The notes beneath the pieces were generated by a model. It did no database searches. It saw nothing but the letters and a program-made list of their open reading frames with translations, and was not told the DNA's origin. The translations under genes and the position numbers were made by a program. From the NCBI RefSeq assembly GCF_002355855.1, contig NZ_AP017655.1, positions 558,001 to 622,000 on the forward strand: DNA of 64,000 bases. The letters are read 5' to 3'. Below, piece by piece: positions 17,065-25,733 of this stretch; the stretch's first letter is position 1, and every line of letters begins with the position of its first letter. Origin of the DNA: Sphingobium cloacae. Its GTDB lineage: Bacteria; Pseudomonadota; Alphaproteobacteria; Sphingomonadales; Sphingomonadaceae.

Positions 17065-18033
17065 TTATACGTGGAGCTGCCTTAACAGTTCCTGCATATC
17101 GGCCGGCAGAACACTTTCAAACCGAAGGCTTTCGCCTGTTACGGGGTGTATGAACCCCAGCGTTCGCGCGTGCAATGCCTGCCTTTTGAAACCCAGCGTT
17201 TCCAGTATTGATTTGAAACCTTTCCTGTCTCTACCGTAAACCGCGTCCCCGATCAAGGGGTGCCCGATATGCGCCATATGGACCCGCACCTGATGCGTCC
17301 GCCCGGTTTCCAGCCGGCATTCCACCAGGGCCGCGCCCGCCAGCCGCTCCACCGTCCGGTAATGGGTCACGGCATGTTTGCCGCGTCCTTCCCGATGAAC
17401 CGCCATCTTCTTTCGATCGACGTCGGACCGGCCGATCCATGTGTCCACCTTCCCGTTGCCGGGCGCCGGTACGCCGTAGACGATCGCAGCATAAAGCCGT
17501 TCGATGCTGTGATCCTTGAACTGCCGGGCCAGCCCCTCATGGGCCTTGTCCGTCTTTGCAACGACCAGCAGGCCGGAAGTATCCTTGTCGATGCGATGAA
17601 CGATGCCGGGCCGTGCAACGCCTCCGATGCCTGACAGCCGGCCCCGGCAATGATGGAGCAGCGCATTGACCAGCGTGCCGTCCAGATTGCCTACCGCCGG
17701 ATGGACGACGAGGCCCGCGGGCTTGTCCACGACGATCAGGTCCGCATCCTCATGCACGATGGCGAGCGGAATGTCCTGCGCCGCCGCTTCCGCCTCGACC
17801 GGCGGGGGGAGGGTGACGGTGAAACACTGCCCCGCCGCGACCTTGGCCGAAGGGTTGGAGGTCCGCCCGCCCGAAGTGATCCGTCCGTCCAGGATCAGCG
17901 CCTTCAGCCGCTCGCGCGAAAGGTCGGGCAACAGGTCGGCGAGAGCGCGGTCAAGCCGCATCCCGGCCTGCGCCTCTCCGATCGTCGTTTCAATGATGGA
18001 AACCCCCGAACCCATTGCTAGAGATGTAGGCAT
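17065..18033 (-). CDS. rluD: Ribosomal large subunit pseudouridine synthase, RluA/RluD family
   Basis: The 322-residue protein has an S4 RNA-binding domain (RLDRALADLLPDLSRERLKA near residues 30-50, with DGRITSGG) and the RluA-type catalytic core with the essential aspartate in GIVHRIDKDTSGLLVVAK. Further motifs are LYAAIVYG, ECRLETGRTHQVRVHMAHIG and GDAVYG. RluD-type enzymes modify helix 69 of 23S rRNA; specificity within the family is inferred from the S4 domain and length. GGAG with six-base spacing supports the ATG at 18033; 18015 is a second option. The start overlaps the divergent JAMM gene start. Confidence 0.9.
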   Translation of the reverse strand: MPTSLAMGSGVSIIETTIGEAQAGMRLDRALADLLPDLSRERLKALILDGRITSGGRTSNPSAKVAAGQCFTVTLPPPVEAEAAAQDIPLAIVHEDADLIVVDKPAGLVVHPAVGNLDGTLVNALLHHCRGRLSGIGGVARPGIVHRIDKDTSGLLVVAKTDKAHEGLARQFKDHSIERLYAAIVYGVPAPGNGKVDTWIGRSDVDRKKMAVHREGRGKHAVTHYRTVERLAGAALVECRLETGRTHQVRVHMAHIGHPLIGDAVYGRDRKGFKSILETLGFKRQALHARTLGFIHPVTGESLRFESVLPADMQELLRQLHV

Positions 18034-18433
18034 GAGAGTCTCCATTTCAAGGGAAGATCTGGACCGGATCAGGCATCTGGCGGCGGCCGGAGAAGGCGAG
18101 ATATGCGGCCTCCTGCTGGGCACGGAAGGCCGGATAGAGGCGATCCGGCCCGCCGCCAATATCGCCCCCGATCCCGCCCGTCATTTCGAGCTGGACCCGG
18201 CCCTTCTCCTCGCCGCGCATCGGGAAGCGCGTGGGGGAGGCCCCCGGATCGTCGGCCATTATCATTCGCATCCCGGCGGTGTTGCGGTCCCTTCGGCCAC
18301 GGACGCCGCCTGCGCGCGGCCCGACGGCAGCCTGTGGCTGATCGTGGCGGGGAGCGCCGCGCGGCTCTGGATAGCGGGGCCGGGCGAGCGCGGACAGGTG
18401 CGCTTTGCCGAAGCGGCGCTCGACATACTGTGA
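18032..18433 (+). CDS. JAB1/MPN-type (JAMM) metalloprotease
   Basis: The 133-residue protein is a single JAMM domain. It has an early glutamate in EICGLLLGTEG near residue 22, and the zinc motif HYHSHPGG followed nine residues later by SATDAA, giving the His-x-His-x10-Asp pattern needed for catalysis. Bacterial JAMM proteins cleave isopeptide or peptide bonds in sulfur-carrier or ubiquitin-like protein systems; no such partner is adjacent, so the substrate is unknown. Its ATG overlaps the divergent rluD start by two bases, so its leader must lie within rluD, and no strong Shine-Dalgarno sequence is visible. Confidence 0.82.
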   Translation: MRVSISREDLDRIRHLAAAGEGEICGLLLGTEGRIEAIRPAANIAPDPARHFELDPALLLAAHREARGGGPRIVGHYHSHPGGVAVPSATDAACARPDGSLWLIVAGSAARLWIAGPGERGQVRFAEAALDIL

Positions 18434-18529
18434 GGGAAAGCGGGCGAGCCGGGCTTGCATCCTGCCATGCGGCGGCGCATTAGCGTGACTTCTCCCGATA
18501 TCCCATCCATTGACCGGCAGTTCTTCTCC

Positions 18530-19177
18530 ATGACCCATCCGACCGACAGCATCGAATTTGCCAGCCTGCTCTGTTCGCGCCTGTGCCACGACCTGCTGAG
18601 CCCGGTCGGCGCGCTGAACAACGGGCTGGAACTGATGGCGGACGAGACCGATCCGGACATGCGCCAGCGCTGCCTCGACCTGTTGACGGACAGCGCGAAG
18701 ACGTCGGCGAACAAGCTCAAATTCTTCCGCCTCGCCTTCGGGTCGGCGGGCGGTTTCGGCGACGCGGTGCCGACGCATGAAGCGCGGGTCGCGATCGAAG
18801 GGATGTTCGCCACGGCGGGCCGCGTGAAGGTCGGCTGGCTGGTCGAGGACGATATGCTGGGCAAGCTGCCGGTCAAGATATTGCTCAACCTCGCGCTGAT
18901 CGCGGGGGATGCGCTGGTGCGCGGCGGGCAACTCGACATCGGCGCGGAGCAGCGGACCGGCGTGACGGAGATCGTGGTGCGGGCGGAAGGGCCCAAGCTG
19001 GTGCTGGACCCGGACCTGCGCGCGGCGCTGGCGGGCACCCTGCCGCCGGAAGGGCTGGCCTCGCGCACCGCCGCTGCATGGATGGTGCGCGAACTGGTGA
19101 CGAAGGCGGGGGGCGAGGTCGCCCTGTCGCCGCCGGGTGAGACGGTGCTCCTGTTCGGCGTGTCGATACCCGGTTGA
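18530..19177 (+). CDS. chpT: Histidine phosphotransferase ChpT
   Basis: ChpT relays phosphate from CckA to CtrA and CpdR in the alphaproteobacterial cell-cycle phosphorelay. The 215-residue protein has the phospho-acceptor helix RLCHDLLSPVGALNNGLELM (His about residue 24) and a second long helix with SANKLKFFRLAFG, forming the DHp-like four-helix bundle, then a degenerate Bergerat-like domain. The ATG at 18530 gives the family length; in-frame upstream codons to 18455 add a non-conserved tail. GcrA, also encoded in this window, acts in the same cell-cycle network. Confidence 0.9.
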   Translation: MTHPTDSIEFASLLCSRLCHDLLSPVGALNNGLELMADETDPDMRQRCLDLLTDSAKTSANKLKFFRLAFGSAGGFGDAVPTHEARVAIEGMFATAGRVKVGWLVEDDMLGKLPVKILLNLALIAGDALVRGGQLDIGAEQRTGVTEIVVRAEGPKLVLDPDLRAALAGTLPPEGLASRTAAAWMVRELVTKAGGEVALSPPGETVLLFGVSIPG

Positions 19178-19227
19178 GCCGCTACACCGGCGGAAAGCGG
19201 CGACTTTGCGATAGCCCGGTTCCTGAC

Positions 19228-19360
19228 GGCTTTGGGTGGGTTCCAGACACCACGCCCGTTCGCCCTGAGCTTGGCGAAGGCGTAAACACCTCACGCTGTT
19301 CGGTGGAAGGCTCCGACTTCGCTCAGCCCGAACGGATGAAGGAGTGTCCGCCTTTGTCCG
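19228..19360 (+). repeat. Palindromic dispersed repeat, copy R3
   Basis: Between chpT and glnA lies GGCTTTGGGTGG (19228-19239), then CCGTTCGCCCTGAGCTTG (about 19257), and an inverted partner CGCTCAGCCCGAACGGATGA (19320-19339) with GGAGTGTCCGCC. The two arms form an imperfect inverted repeat matching R1 in layout and R2 in its right arm. Confidence 0.7.
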
Positions 19361-19387
19361 AACACCCGCCCCACCATGACCACGCAG

Positions 19388-19420
19388 CAAAAAGCCCGGC
19401 CGCTCCTGCCGCCGGGCTTT
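19388..19420 (-). terminator. Terminator downstream of glnA (also usable from chpT)
   Basis: A perfect 10-bp stem, aaagcccggc (19391-19400) with gccgggcttt (19411-19420), has a 10-base loop. T residues follow on the minus strand and a shorter run on the plus strand, so it can stop transcription from both convergent genes. Confidence 0.85.
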
Positions 19421-19442
19421 CCGTTTCGCGCTATGTCGGCGA

Positions 19443-20855
19443 TCAGAGGCTGTAATACATGTCGAACTCGACCGGCGAGGGCGCCATTTCCCAGCGGTAG
19501 ACCTCCGGCCACTTCAGTTCCAGATAGGATTCGATCTGATCCTTGGTGAACACGTCGCCCTTCAGCAGGAAGTCGTGATCGGCCGCCAGCGAATTGAGCG
19601 CTTCCCGCAGCGATCCGCAGACGGTCGGCACCTGGCTCAGTTCCTCGGGCGGCAGGTCGTAGAGGTTCTTGTCCATCGCGCCGCCCGGATGGATCTTGTT
19701 CTCGATCCCGTCCAGGCCCGCCATCAGCAGCGCGGCATAGCACAGATAGGGGTTCGCCATCGCGTCGGGGAAGCGGAACTCCACGCGCTTCGCTTTGGCG
19801 CCCGCGCCATAGGGGATGCGGCAGGAGGCCGAACGGTTGCGCGCCGAATAGGCGAGCAGGACCGGCGCTTCGAAGCCCGGCACCAGCCGCTTGTAGCTGT
19901 TGGTGGTCGGGTTGGTGAAGGCGTTCAGCGCCTTGGCGTGCTTGATGACGCCGCCGATGAAATAGAGGCACATTTCACTGAGGCCCGCATAGCCTTCGCC
20001 CGCGAACAGCGGCTTGCCGCCGTCCCAGATCGACATGTGGGTGTGCATGCCCGACCCGTTGTCCTGCGCGATCGGCTTGGGCATGAAGGTCGCGGTCTTG
20101 CCATAGGCCTGCGCGACCATCTGGACCACATATTTATAGATCTGCATCCGGTCGGCGGTCTGGACCAGCGTGCCGAAGGTCAGGCCCAGCTCATGCTGCG
20201 CGGCGGCGACCTCATGGTGATGCTTGTCGCAGGGCAGGCCCATTTCGAGCATGGTGGTCACCATCTCGGCGCGGATGTCGGTGGCCGGATCGACCGGCGC
20301 GACGGGGAAGTAGCCGCCCTTGGCGCGCGGACGGTGAGCAAGGTTGCCGCCCTCATATTCGCGGCCGGTGTTGGTCGGCAGTTCGATGTCGTCGATCTTG
20401 TAGAAGGATTCATGATAGTCCGAATTGAAGCGGACATCGTCGAACATGAAGAATTCGGCTTCCGGACCGACATAGACCGTGTCGCCGAAACCGGCGGACT
20501 TGACGAACGCCTCGGCGCGCTTCGCGGTCGAACGGGGGTCGCGCGCATACAGTTCGCCGGTGTCCGGCTCCACGATGTCGCAGAACAGGATCAGCATCGG
20601 CGTCGCGCTGAACGGATCGACGTAAACGGCGTCGAGGTCGGGCTTGAGGATCATGTCCGACTCGTTGATCGCCTTCCAGCCTTCGATCGACGATCCGTCG
20701 AACATCAGGCCTTCGTTCAGCTCATCCTCGCCCAGCACGGTCGACACCATGGTCAGGTGCTGCCACTTTCCCTTGGGATCGGTGAAGCGCAGATCGACCC
20801 ATTCGATCTCCTTTTCCTCGATCATCTTGAGGATGTCTTTAGGCGTGTTGGCCAT
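19443..20855 (-). CDS. glnA: Glutamine synthetase type I
   Basis: The 470-residue protein condenses glutamate and ammonia with ATP. Visible signatures are the N-terminal beta-grasp DGSSIEGW, the FDGSSIEG loop, the metal/ATP motif [18 protein letters not shown], the [20 protein letters not shown] segment, and the adenylylation site tyrosine in [12 protein letters not shown] near residue 398. The ATG at 20855 (MANTPKDI) is the family start; an upstream GTG extension is not conserved. glnB lies 81 bp upstream on the same strand, making the alphaproteobacterial glnBA operon, regulated by PII signalling and a probable sigma54 promoter. Confidence 0.96.
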   Translation of the reverse strand: MANTPKDILKMIEEKEIEWVDLRFTDPKGKWQHLTMVSTVLGEDELNEGLMFDGSSIEGWKAINESDMILKPDLDAVYVDPFSATPMLILFCDIVEPDTGELYARDPRSTAKRAEAFVKSAGFGDTVYVGPEAEFFMFDDVRFNSDYHESFYKIDDIELPTNTGREYEGGNLAHRPRAKGGYFPVAPVDPATDIRAEMVTTMLEMGLPCDKHHHEVAAAQHELGLTFGTLVQTADRMQIYKYVVQMVAQAYGKTATFMPKPIAQDNGSGMHTHMSIWDGGKPLFAGEGYAGLSEMCLYFIGGVIKHAKALNAFTNPTTNSYKRLVPGFEAPVLLAYSARNRSASCRIPYGAGAKAKRVEFRFPDAMANPYLCYAALLMAGLDGIENKIHPGGAMDKNLYDLPPEELSQVPTVCGSLREALNSLAADHDFLLKGDVFTKDQIESYLELKWPEVYRWEMAPSPVEFDMYYSL

Positions 20856-20936
20856 GTGAACTTGCCCTTCTTTCGTCAATATCGTTGATGCCGTGCCCGC
20901 CAGCCCCTGATCGCGGGCGGGAATGTCCCATGAAAA

Positions 20937-21344
<408 letters not shown>

Positions 21345-21384
21345 TCATCATGCCCCCATCAGGCACGCGCCGCCTGCTTGTCCC

Positions 21385-21401
21385 ATCAATTCCCGTGCCA
21401 A
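21385..21401 (-). promoter_or_regulatory. Candidate sigma54 (-24/-12) promoter for glnBA
   Basis: Read on the minus strand the sequence is TTGGCACGGGAATTGAT. It matches the sigma54 consensus YTGGCACGrNNNTTGCW at every defined position except the C of the -12 GC. It lies about 110 bases upstream of the glnB start and in the correct orientation, as expected for a nitrogen-regulated glnBA promoter. Confidence 0.55.
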
Positions 21402-21450
21402 TCGGCGAATCGCCGGATATGCTTTCGGCGATGCAGCAATTTTTGTCCAT

Positions 21451-21471
21451 ATTGCCCGGATTCCGGGCAAT
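21451..21471. promoter_or_regulatory. Perfect 10-bp inverted repeat, possible operator
   Basis: ATTGCCCGGA, one base, then TCCGGGCAAT. It lies about 50 bases upstream (in the glnB direction) of the candidate sigma54 promoter, a common position for an enhancer-binding protein site, but the sequence does not match the usual NtrC consensus. Confidence 0.45.
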
Positions 21472-21482
21472 CCGGCATGCAG

Positions 21483-21501
21483 ATGCCTAAATTTTAGGCA
21501 T
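21483..21501. promoter_or_regulatory. Perfect 9-bp inverted repeat overlapping the map stop codon
   Basis: ATGCCTAAA, one base, then TTTAGGCAT. It includes the last codons of map and lies 12 bases from the neighbouring inverted repeat. There is no T-run on the minus strand, so a terminator is less likely than a protein-binding site for the glnB promoter region, although both are possible. Confidence 0.45.
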
Positions 21502-22321
21502 AGGGTGGCGCGTCGAGACCCGCCGGGCTTTTCGTGAAGATCTCGCAACCCGTTTCGGTGATGCCGATGCTATGCTCGAACTGGGCGGAAAGGGTGCGGT
21601 CGCGCGTCACGGCGGTCCAGCCGTCGTCCAGCATCTTGACGCCCGGCTTGCCGATATTGATCATCGGCTCGATGGTGAAGAACATGCCGGGGCGAAGCTC
21701 CGGCCCGGTGCCGGGGCGGCCGATATGCACCACCTCCGGGCTGTCGTGGAACACGCGGCCAAGGCCATGGCCGCAGAAATCGCGCACCACGCCATAGCGG
21801 TGCTTTTCGGCATGGCGCTGGATCGCATGGCCGATATCGCCCAGATGGTTGCCGGGTTTCGCCTGCTCGATCCCCAGCATCAGGCATTCATAGGTGACCT
21901 CCACCAGCCGCCGCGCCTTGATGGAGGTTTCCCCGCAAATATACATGCGGCTGCTGTCGCCGTGCCAGCCGTCCACCATCGGCGTCACGTCGATGTTGAG
22001 GATGTCGCCTTCGCGCAGCTTCAGGTCGCCGGGGATGCCGTGGCAGATCACATTGTTGAGCGAGATGCAGCAGCTGTGCGTATAGCCCCGATAGCCCAGG
22101 GTTGCGGGCACGCCGCCGCCGTCCAGCGTCATGCGGCGCACGATGTCGTCCAGTTCCCCGGTCGTCACGCCCGGCACGACATGGGGCGCCAGCGCGTCGA
22201 GTATCTCCGCGGCCAGCCGCCCGGCCTTCCTCATGCCCGCGAAACCCTCGGCATCATGCAGCTTGATCGCGGTGGATCGGGAAAGGGGCGCGTCGGCCGT
22301 CATTGTCATATATTCGGTCAT
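21494..22321 (-). CDS. map: Methionine aminopeptidase type I
   Basis: Map removes the initiator methionine from nascent proteins. The 275-residue protein has the pita-bread metal ligands: the two aspartates in NIDVTPMVDGWHGDSSRMY, His in DFCGHGLGR, Glu in FFTIEPMIN, and Glu in QFEHSIGIT. The N-terminal region includes RKAGRLAAEILDAL and SLNNVICHGIP. The first in-frame ATG (22321) lies only seven bases after TATAAT on the minus strand, with no ribosome-binding site, so a leaderless message is plausible; ATGs at 22309 and 22303 are alternatives. The much longer open frame upstream is not family-like. Confidence 0.93.
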   Translation of the reverse strand: MTEYMTMTADAPLSRSTAIKLHDAEGFAGMRKAGRLAAEILDALAPHVVPGVTTGELDDIVRRMTLDGGGVPATLGYRGYTHSCCISLNNVICHGIPGDLKLREGDILNIDVTPMVDGWHGDSSRMYICGETSIKARRLVEVTYECLMLGIEQAKPGNHLGDIGHAIQRHAEKHRYGVVRDFCGHGLGRVFHDSPEVVHIGRPGTGPELRPGMFFTIEPMINIGKPGVKMLDDGWTAVTRDRTLSAQFEHSIGITETGCEIFTKSPAGLDAPPYA

Positions 22322-22405
22322 GCGCGTGATTATAGGGCGGCGCGCGGAATAATGCGAGGGGGGAGGAAGCTGTCCGCGAACCATGCCGCCCCCTAGGCAG
22401 CGCGC

Positions 22406-23191
22406 ATGGGGCAGGCTATGGCCATGACCATGCCTGATCCTCAACGCATCTGGACCGCCGCCTTGGTCGTCATCGGCGATGAAATCCTGTCCGGCCGGAC
22501 GGCGGACAGGAACGTCGCGCAGATCGCCACCTGGCTCAACGTGCAGGGCATCCGCCTTCGGGAAGTGCGCGTCGTCGCGGACGACAGCGCCGCCATAGTG
22601 GAGGCGGTGAACGCCCTGCGCGCGCGCAACGACTATCTGTTCACGACCGGCGGCATCGGGCCGACGCATGACGACATCACGGTCGACGCCATCGCCGCCG
22701 CGCTGGGCGTGGAGGTGGAGATCAACGCGCAGGCGCGGGACATGCTGGAAAGCTATTACGAGACTCGCGGGGGCCTCACTGAAGCGCGCCTGCGCATGGC
22801 GCGCGTCCCCGCCGGTTCCTGCCTCATCGAAAACCGCATGTCGGGCGCGCCGGGCATCCGGCACGGCAATATCTTCATCATGGCGGGGGTGCCCTATATC
22901 ACCGCCGGGATGCTGGAAAGTCTGACCGGAACGCTGGAGGGGGGCTTGCCGCTGCTGTCCGCCACCGTCGGCTGCTGGGTCGCGGAAAGCGAGATCGCCG
23001 ACCTGCTGGCCGCCGCCGAACGCCGCCATGAAGGATGCCAGATCGGCAGCTATCCCTTTTTCCGCGAAGGGCGCACCGGCGCCAACTTCGTGGTCCGCTC
23101 GACCGATCCGGTGGCGCTGGACCGCTGCATGGCGGACCTCAGCGCCGCGCTGGCGGCGGGCGGCTGGCCTCCGATGGCGGGCGGCATCTGA
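22406..23191 (+). CDS. Molybdopterin-binding/CinA N-terminal domain protein
   Basis: The 261-residue protein has the MoCF-biosynth fold of CinA: VIGDEILSGRTADRNVA near residue 24, then TTGGIGPTHDDITVDAIAAAL, and AGVPYITAGMLE. Such proteins act as ADP-ribose or NMN-cycle pyrophosphatases or molybdopterin-binding enzymes. The C-terminal NMN-deamidase domain of full-length CinA is missing, as in many alphaproteobacterial homologues. Several ATGs (22406, 22418, 22424, 22430) are in frame; the longest is given. It is divergent from map with an 84-bp gap. Confidence 0.85.
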   Translation: MGQAMAMTMPDPQRIWTAALVVIGDEILSGRTADRNVAQIATWLNVQGIRLREVRVVADDSAAIVEAVNALRARNDYLFTTGGIGPTHDDITVDAIAAALGVEVEINAQARDMLESYYETRGGLTEARLRMARVPAGSCLIENRMSGAPGIRHGNIFIMAGVPYITAGMLESLTGTLEGGLPLLSATVGCWVAESEIADLLAAAERRHEGCQIGSYPFFREGRTGANFVVRSTDPVALDRCMADLSAALAAGGWPPMAGGI

Positions 23192-23450
23192 TCGGCGGAC
23201 GCCGCGGAGGCGACGAAATGGCGTCTCCGCGCGTCGATATGTGGCGGGCCGCGTTGCGCGAGGGCGCGGAGGGACGCTATGTTGCGATGCGTCAACGGTT
23301 GATCCCGTCTTTCTCCCTTGGGCGGGGCGGCGAACGGATTGTCTCGAAAGAATAGGTTGAGGGCTATCCCGATGCTTTCGGGGCGCGCTTTGTGCGCCCT
23401 GTGAAAAGGCGGGGGGATGCGCGAAACAGGATATTAAAGGAGAAACTGTC
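23192..23450 (+). other. ugd leader with two stem-loops
   Basis: The 259-bp gap has no ORF of note. A stem-loop at 23203-23231 (cgcggag with ctccgcg plus inner pairs) follows the cinA-type gene without a T-run. A second, gggcgc (23381-23386) with gcgccc (23394-23399), lies within the presumed 5' leader of ugd. A clear AAAGGAG ribosome site precedes the ugd ATG. Confidence 0.45.
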
Positions 23451-24794
23451 ATGCGGATCGTGATGACCGGATCTGGCTATGTGGGTTTGGTGTCGGGGGC
23501 ATGTCTGGCGGATTTCGGTCACGAAATCATCTGCGTGGACAAGGATGAGCGCAAGATCGCGCTGCTGCGCGAAGGCGGCGTCCCCATCTATGAGCCGGGC
23601 CTCAAGGAACTGATCGCGCGCAACGTCGATGCGGGTCGCCTGACCTTCACCACGGATCTGGCGGGGTCGGTGGCGCAGGCCGATGTCGTCTTCATCGCGG
23701 TCGGCACCCCCGCCCGCCGGGGCGACGGCCATGCGGACCTCAGCTACGTCTATGACGCATCGCGGGAGATCGCGGGATCGCTCAACGGCTTCACCGTCAT
23801 CGTCACCAAGTCCACCGTCCCGGTCGGCACCGGCGACGAGGTGGAGCGCATCATCCGCGAAACCAACCCTCAGGCCGAGTTCGCCGTCGCCTCCAACCCC
23901 GAATTCCTGCGCGAAGGCGCGGCGATCCAGGACTTCAAGCGTCCCGACCGCATCGTCGTGGGCATAGAGGATGAACGCGCTCGGCCGGTGATGGAGGAAG
24001 TCTATCGCCCGCTCTACCTCAACCAGTCGCCGATGGTGTTCACCGGCCGCCGGACCAGCGAGCTCATCAAATACGCCGCCAACGCCTTCCTGGCGATGAA
24101 GATCACCTACATCAACGAGATCGCGGAGCTGTGCGAGCAGGTCGGCGCCGACGTGCAGCAGGTGGCGCGGGGCATCGGCCTCGACAACCGGATCGGTTCC
24201 AAATTCCTCCACGCCGGGCCAGGCTATGGCGGTTCCTGCTTCCCCAAGGACACGCTGGCGCTGGTCAAGACGGCGGAGGATGCGGGCGCGCCCGTGCGCC
24301 TCATCGAAACCACCGTCGCCATCAACGAAAGCCGCAAGCGGGCCATGGCGCGCAAGGTGATCGCCCTTTGCAGCGGCTCCGTGCGCGGCAAGACCGTCGC
24401 GGTGCTGGGCCTGACCTTCAAGCCCAATACCGACGACATGCGCGACGCGCCCTCGCTCTCGATCATTCAGGCGTTGCAGGACGCGGGCGCGCACATCCGC
24501 GCCTATGACCCCGAAGGCATGGAAGCGGCCAGCGCCATGCTGAAGGATGTCGAGTTCGCGACCGGCCCCTATGTCGCGGCGGAAGGCGCGGCGGCGGTCG
24601 TGCTCGTCACCGAATGGGACGCCTTGCGCGCGCTCGACCTCAAGCGGCTGCGCGGCGTGATGGCGGGCGACGCGCTCGTCGACCTGCGCAATATCTACCG
24701 CCCCGACGATGCCGAAGCGGCGGGCTTCACCTATGCCAGCGTCGGCCGGGGGGCGCCCCCGCTCGCCGAACCGCTGGTCGAAGCGGCCGAATAA
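23451..24794 (+). CDS. ugd: UDP-glucose 6-dehydrogenase
   Basis: Ugd makes UDP-glucuronic acid, a precursor for acidic EPS. The 447-residue protein has the NAD motif MTGSGYVGLVSGACLADFGH, the VTKSTVPVGTGDEVE motif, the diagnostic ASNPEFLREGAAIQDF, the YAANAFLAMKITYINEI helix, the catalytic cysteine in GYGGSCFPKD near residue 263, and the C-terminal GLTFKPNTDDMRD. AAAGGAG precedes the ATG. It is convergent with the last gene of the large EPS operon, only three bases separating the stop codons, so no terminator fits between them. Confidence 0.94.
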   Translation: MRIVMTGSGYVGLVSGACLADFGHEIICVDKDERKIALLREGGVPIYEPGLKELIARNVDAGRLTFTTDLAGSVAQADVVFIAVGTPARRGDGHADLSYVYDASREIAGSLNGFTVIVTKSTVPVGTGDEVERIIRETNPQAEFAVASNPEFLREGAAIQDFKRPDRIVVGIEDERARPVMEEVYRPLYLNQSPMVFTGRRTSELIKYAANAFLAMKITYINEIAELCEQVGADVQQVARGIGLDNRIGSKFLHAGPGYGGSCFPKDTLALVKTAEDAGAPVRLIETTVAINESRKRAMARKVIALCSGSVRGKTVAVLGLTFKPNTDDMRDAPSLSIIQALQDAGAHIRAYDPEGMEAASAMLKDVEFATGPYVAAEGAAAVVLVTEWDALRALDLKRLRGVMAGDALVDLRNIYRPDDAEAAGFTYASVGRGAPPLAEPLVEAAE

Positions 24795-24797
24795 GGC

Positions 24798-25733
24798 TCA
24801 GTCCGACCCGTAAAGTGTCTGGGAGCCGCCCGTAAAAGCATGCAGGCGGCCCCAGCACTTCACCCATTGTCCCGCAATATCGACCCGCTTCGCGCCGGGC
24901 AGCAGCATCCCCGCCAGCCCTGCCGTCCGCAGCCCCAGCAACGCCACGGACCGCCCGAACAGCGCCAGCCCGCCGCCGAACCCCGGCCTCTGCTTGCGCC
25001 GCGCCAGCGTCTCCGTGCAGCCGATGCGTTCCATGCGCCGCAGCACCCATGACAGCCGCACCCGCTCCGGCGGCACCCATTCGCTGACCCGCGCCCCCGG
25101 CGCCCAGCCGAACGTCCCGCCCGCCGCGCGAAGCCGCATCAGGAAGTCCAGATCCTCCCCCCCGCTGCGGTTGAAGCGGCTGTCGAACCATGGCCGCCCA
25201 ACCCGCTCCAGCGCGCCCCGCGTCACGAGCAGGTTGTTGCTCGCCCACAGCATATCGGTCACGCCGCCGGCCCGCTCCTCCGCCCGAAACACCAGCGTCT
25301 CGCTGACCCAGCGGAGCGGAGTCTCGACAAAATGCGGATCGACCGGCCCGCCGACCGCCTCCGCGCCCGTTTCCTCCTGGCAGGCGACCAGCGCGTCGAG
25401 CCATCCCGGCTGCGGCCATTCGTCATCGTCGATCATCGCCAGCATCCGCATCGCCGGATCGCCCATGGCCGCCGCCGCGATGGCATTGCGCACCGCGCAA
25501 AGCCCCGGCTCCTCGACCACCGTCACATGCAGGGGCAGGGGATAGCCCTCCGCCGCCATCGCCCGCGCCACCGCCGCGCCTTCCTGGCCCTTGGCGTCAT
25601 TCTCCGCCACCAGCAGCGCCACATCGTCGCGCCGCACCACCTCGCCCACGCGTTCGAGCAGATAGCGCAACCGCTCCGGCCTGCGGAAAGTGGGCACCGC
25701 GATCCACAGCGGCGCGCTGGGAGAAGGGATCAC
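24798..25733 (-). CDS. Family 2 glycosyltransferase
   Basis: The 311-residue protein has a GT-A fold: an N-terminal VPTFRRPERLRYLLERVGEV, a central MIDDDEWPQPGWLDALV with the DxD-type metal site at about residue 102, and GGEDLDFLMRLRAAGG, matching the acceptor region of GT2 enzymes. It would add a sugar to the undecaprenyl-linked repeat unit in the cytoplasm. The GTG start overlaps the acyltransferase stop (GTGA). It is the last gene of the EPS operon; its stop is three bases from that of convergent ugd. Confidence 0.85.
   Translation of the reverse strand: MIPSPSAPLWIAVPTFRRPERLRYLLERVGEVVRRDDVALLVAENDAKGQEGAAVARAMAAEGYPLPLHVTVVEEPGLCAVRNAIAAAAMGDPAMRMLAMIDDDEWPQPGWLDALVACQEETGAEAVGGPVDPHFVETPLRWVSETLVFRAEERAGGVTDMLWASNNLLVTRGALERVGRPWFDSRFNRSGGEDLDFLMRLRAAGGTFGWAPGARVSEWVPPERVRLSWVLRRMERIGCTETLARRKQRPGFGGGLALFGRSVALLGLRTAGLAGMLLPGAKRVDIAGQWVKCWGRLHAFTGGSQTLYGSD

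Noticed and set aside
22322..23452. N-terminal extension of the map frame to 652 residues
   Set aside because: The extension runs antisense through the cinA-type gene and lacks any family similarity; Map starts near 22321.
24840..25060. Repetitive CGCC/GCCGCC-rich stretches within the GT2 and acyltransferase genes that look like tandem repeats
   Set aside because: They follow from alanine- and arginine-rich coding sequence with high GC at third positions; no exact repeat unit persists.
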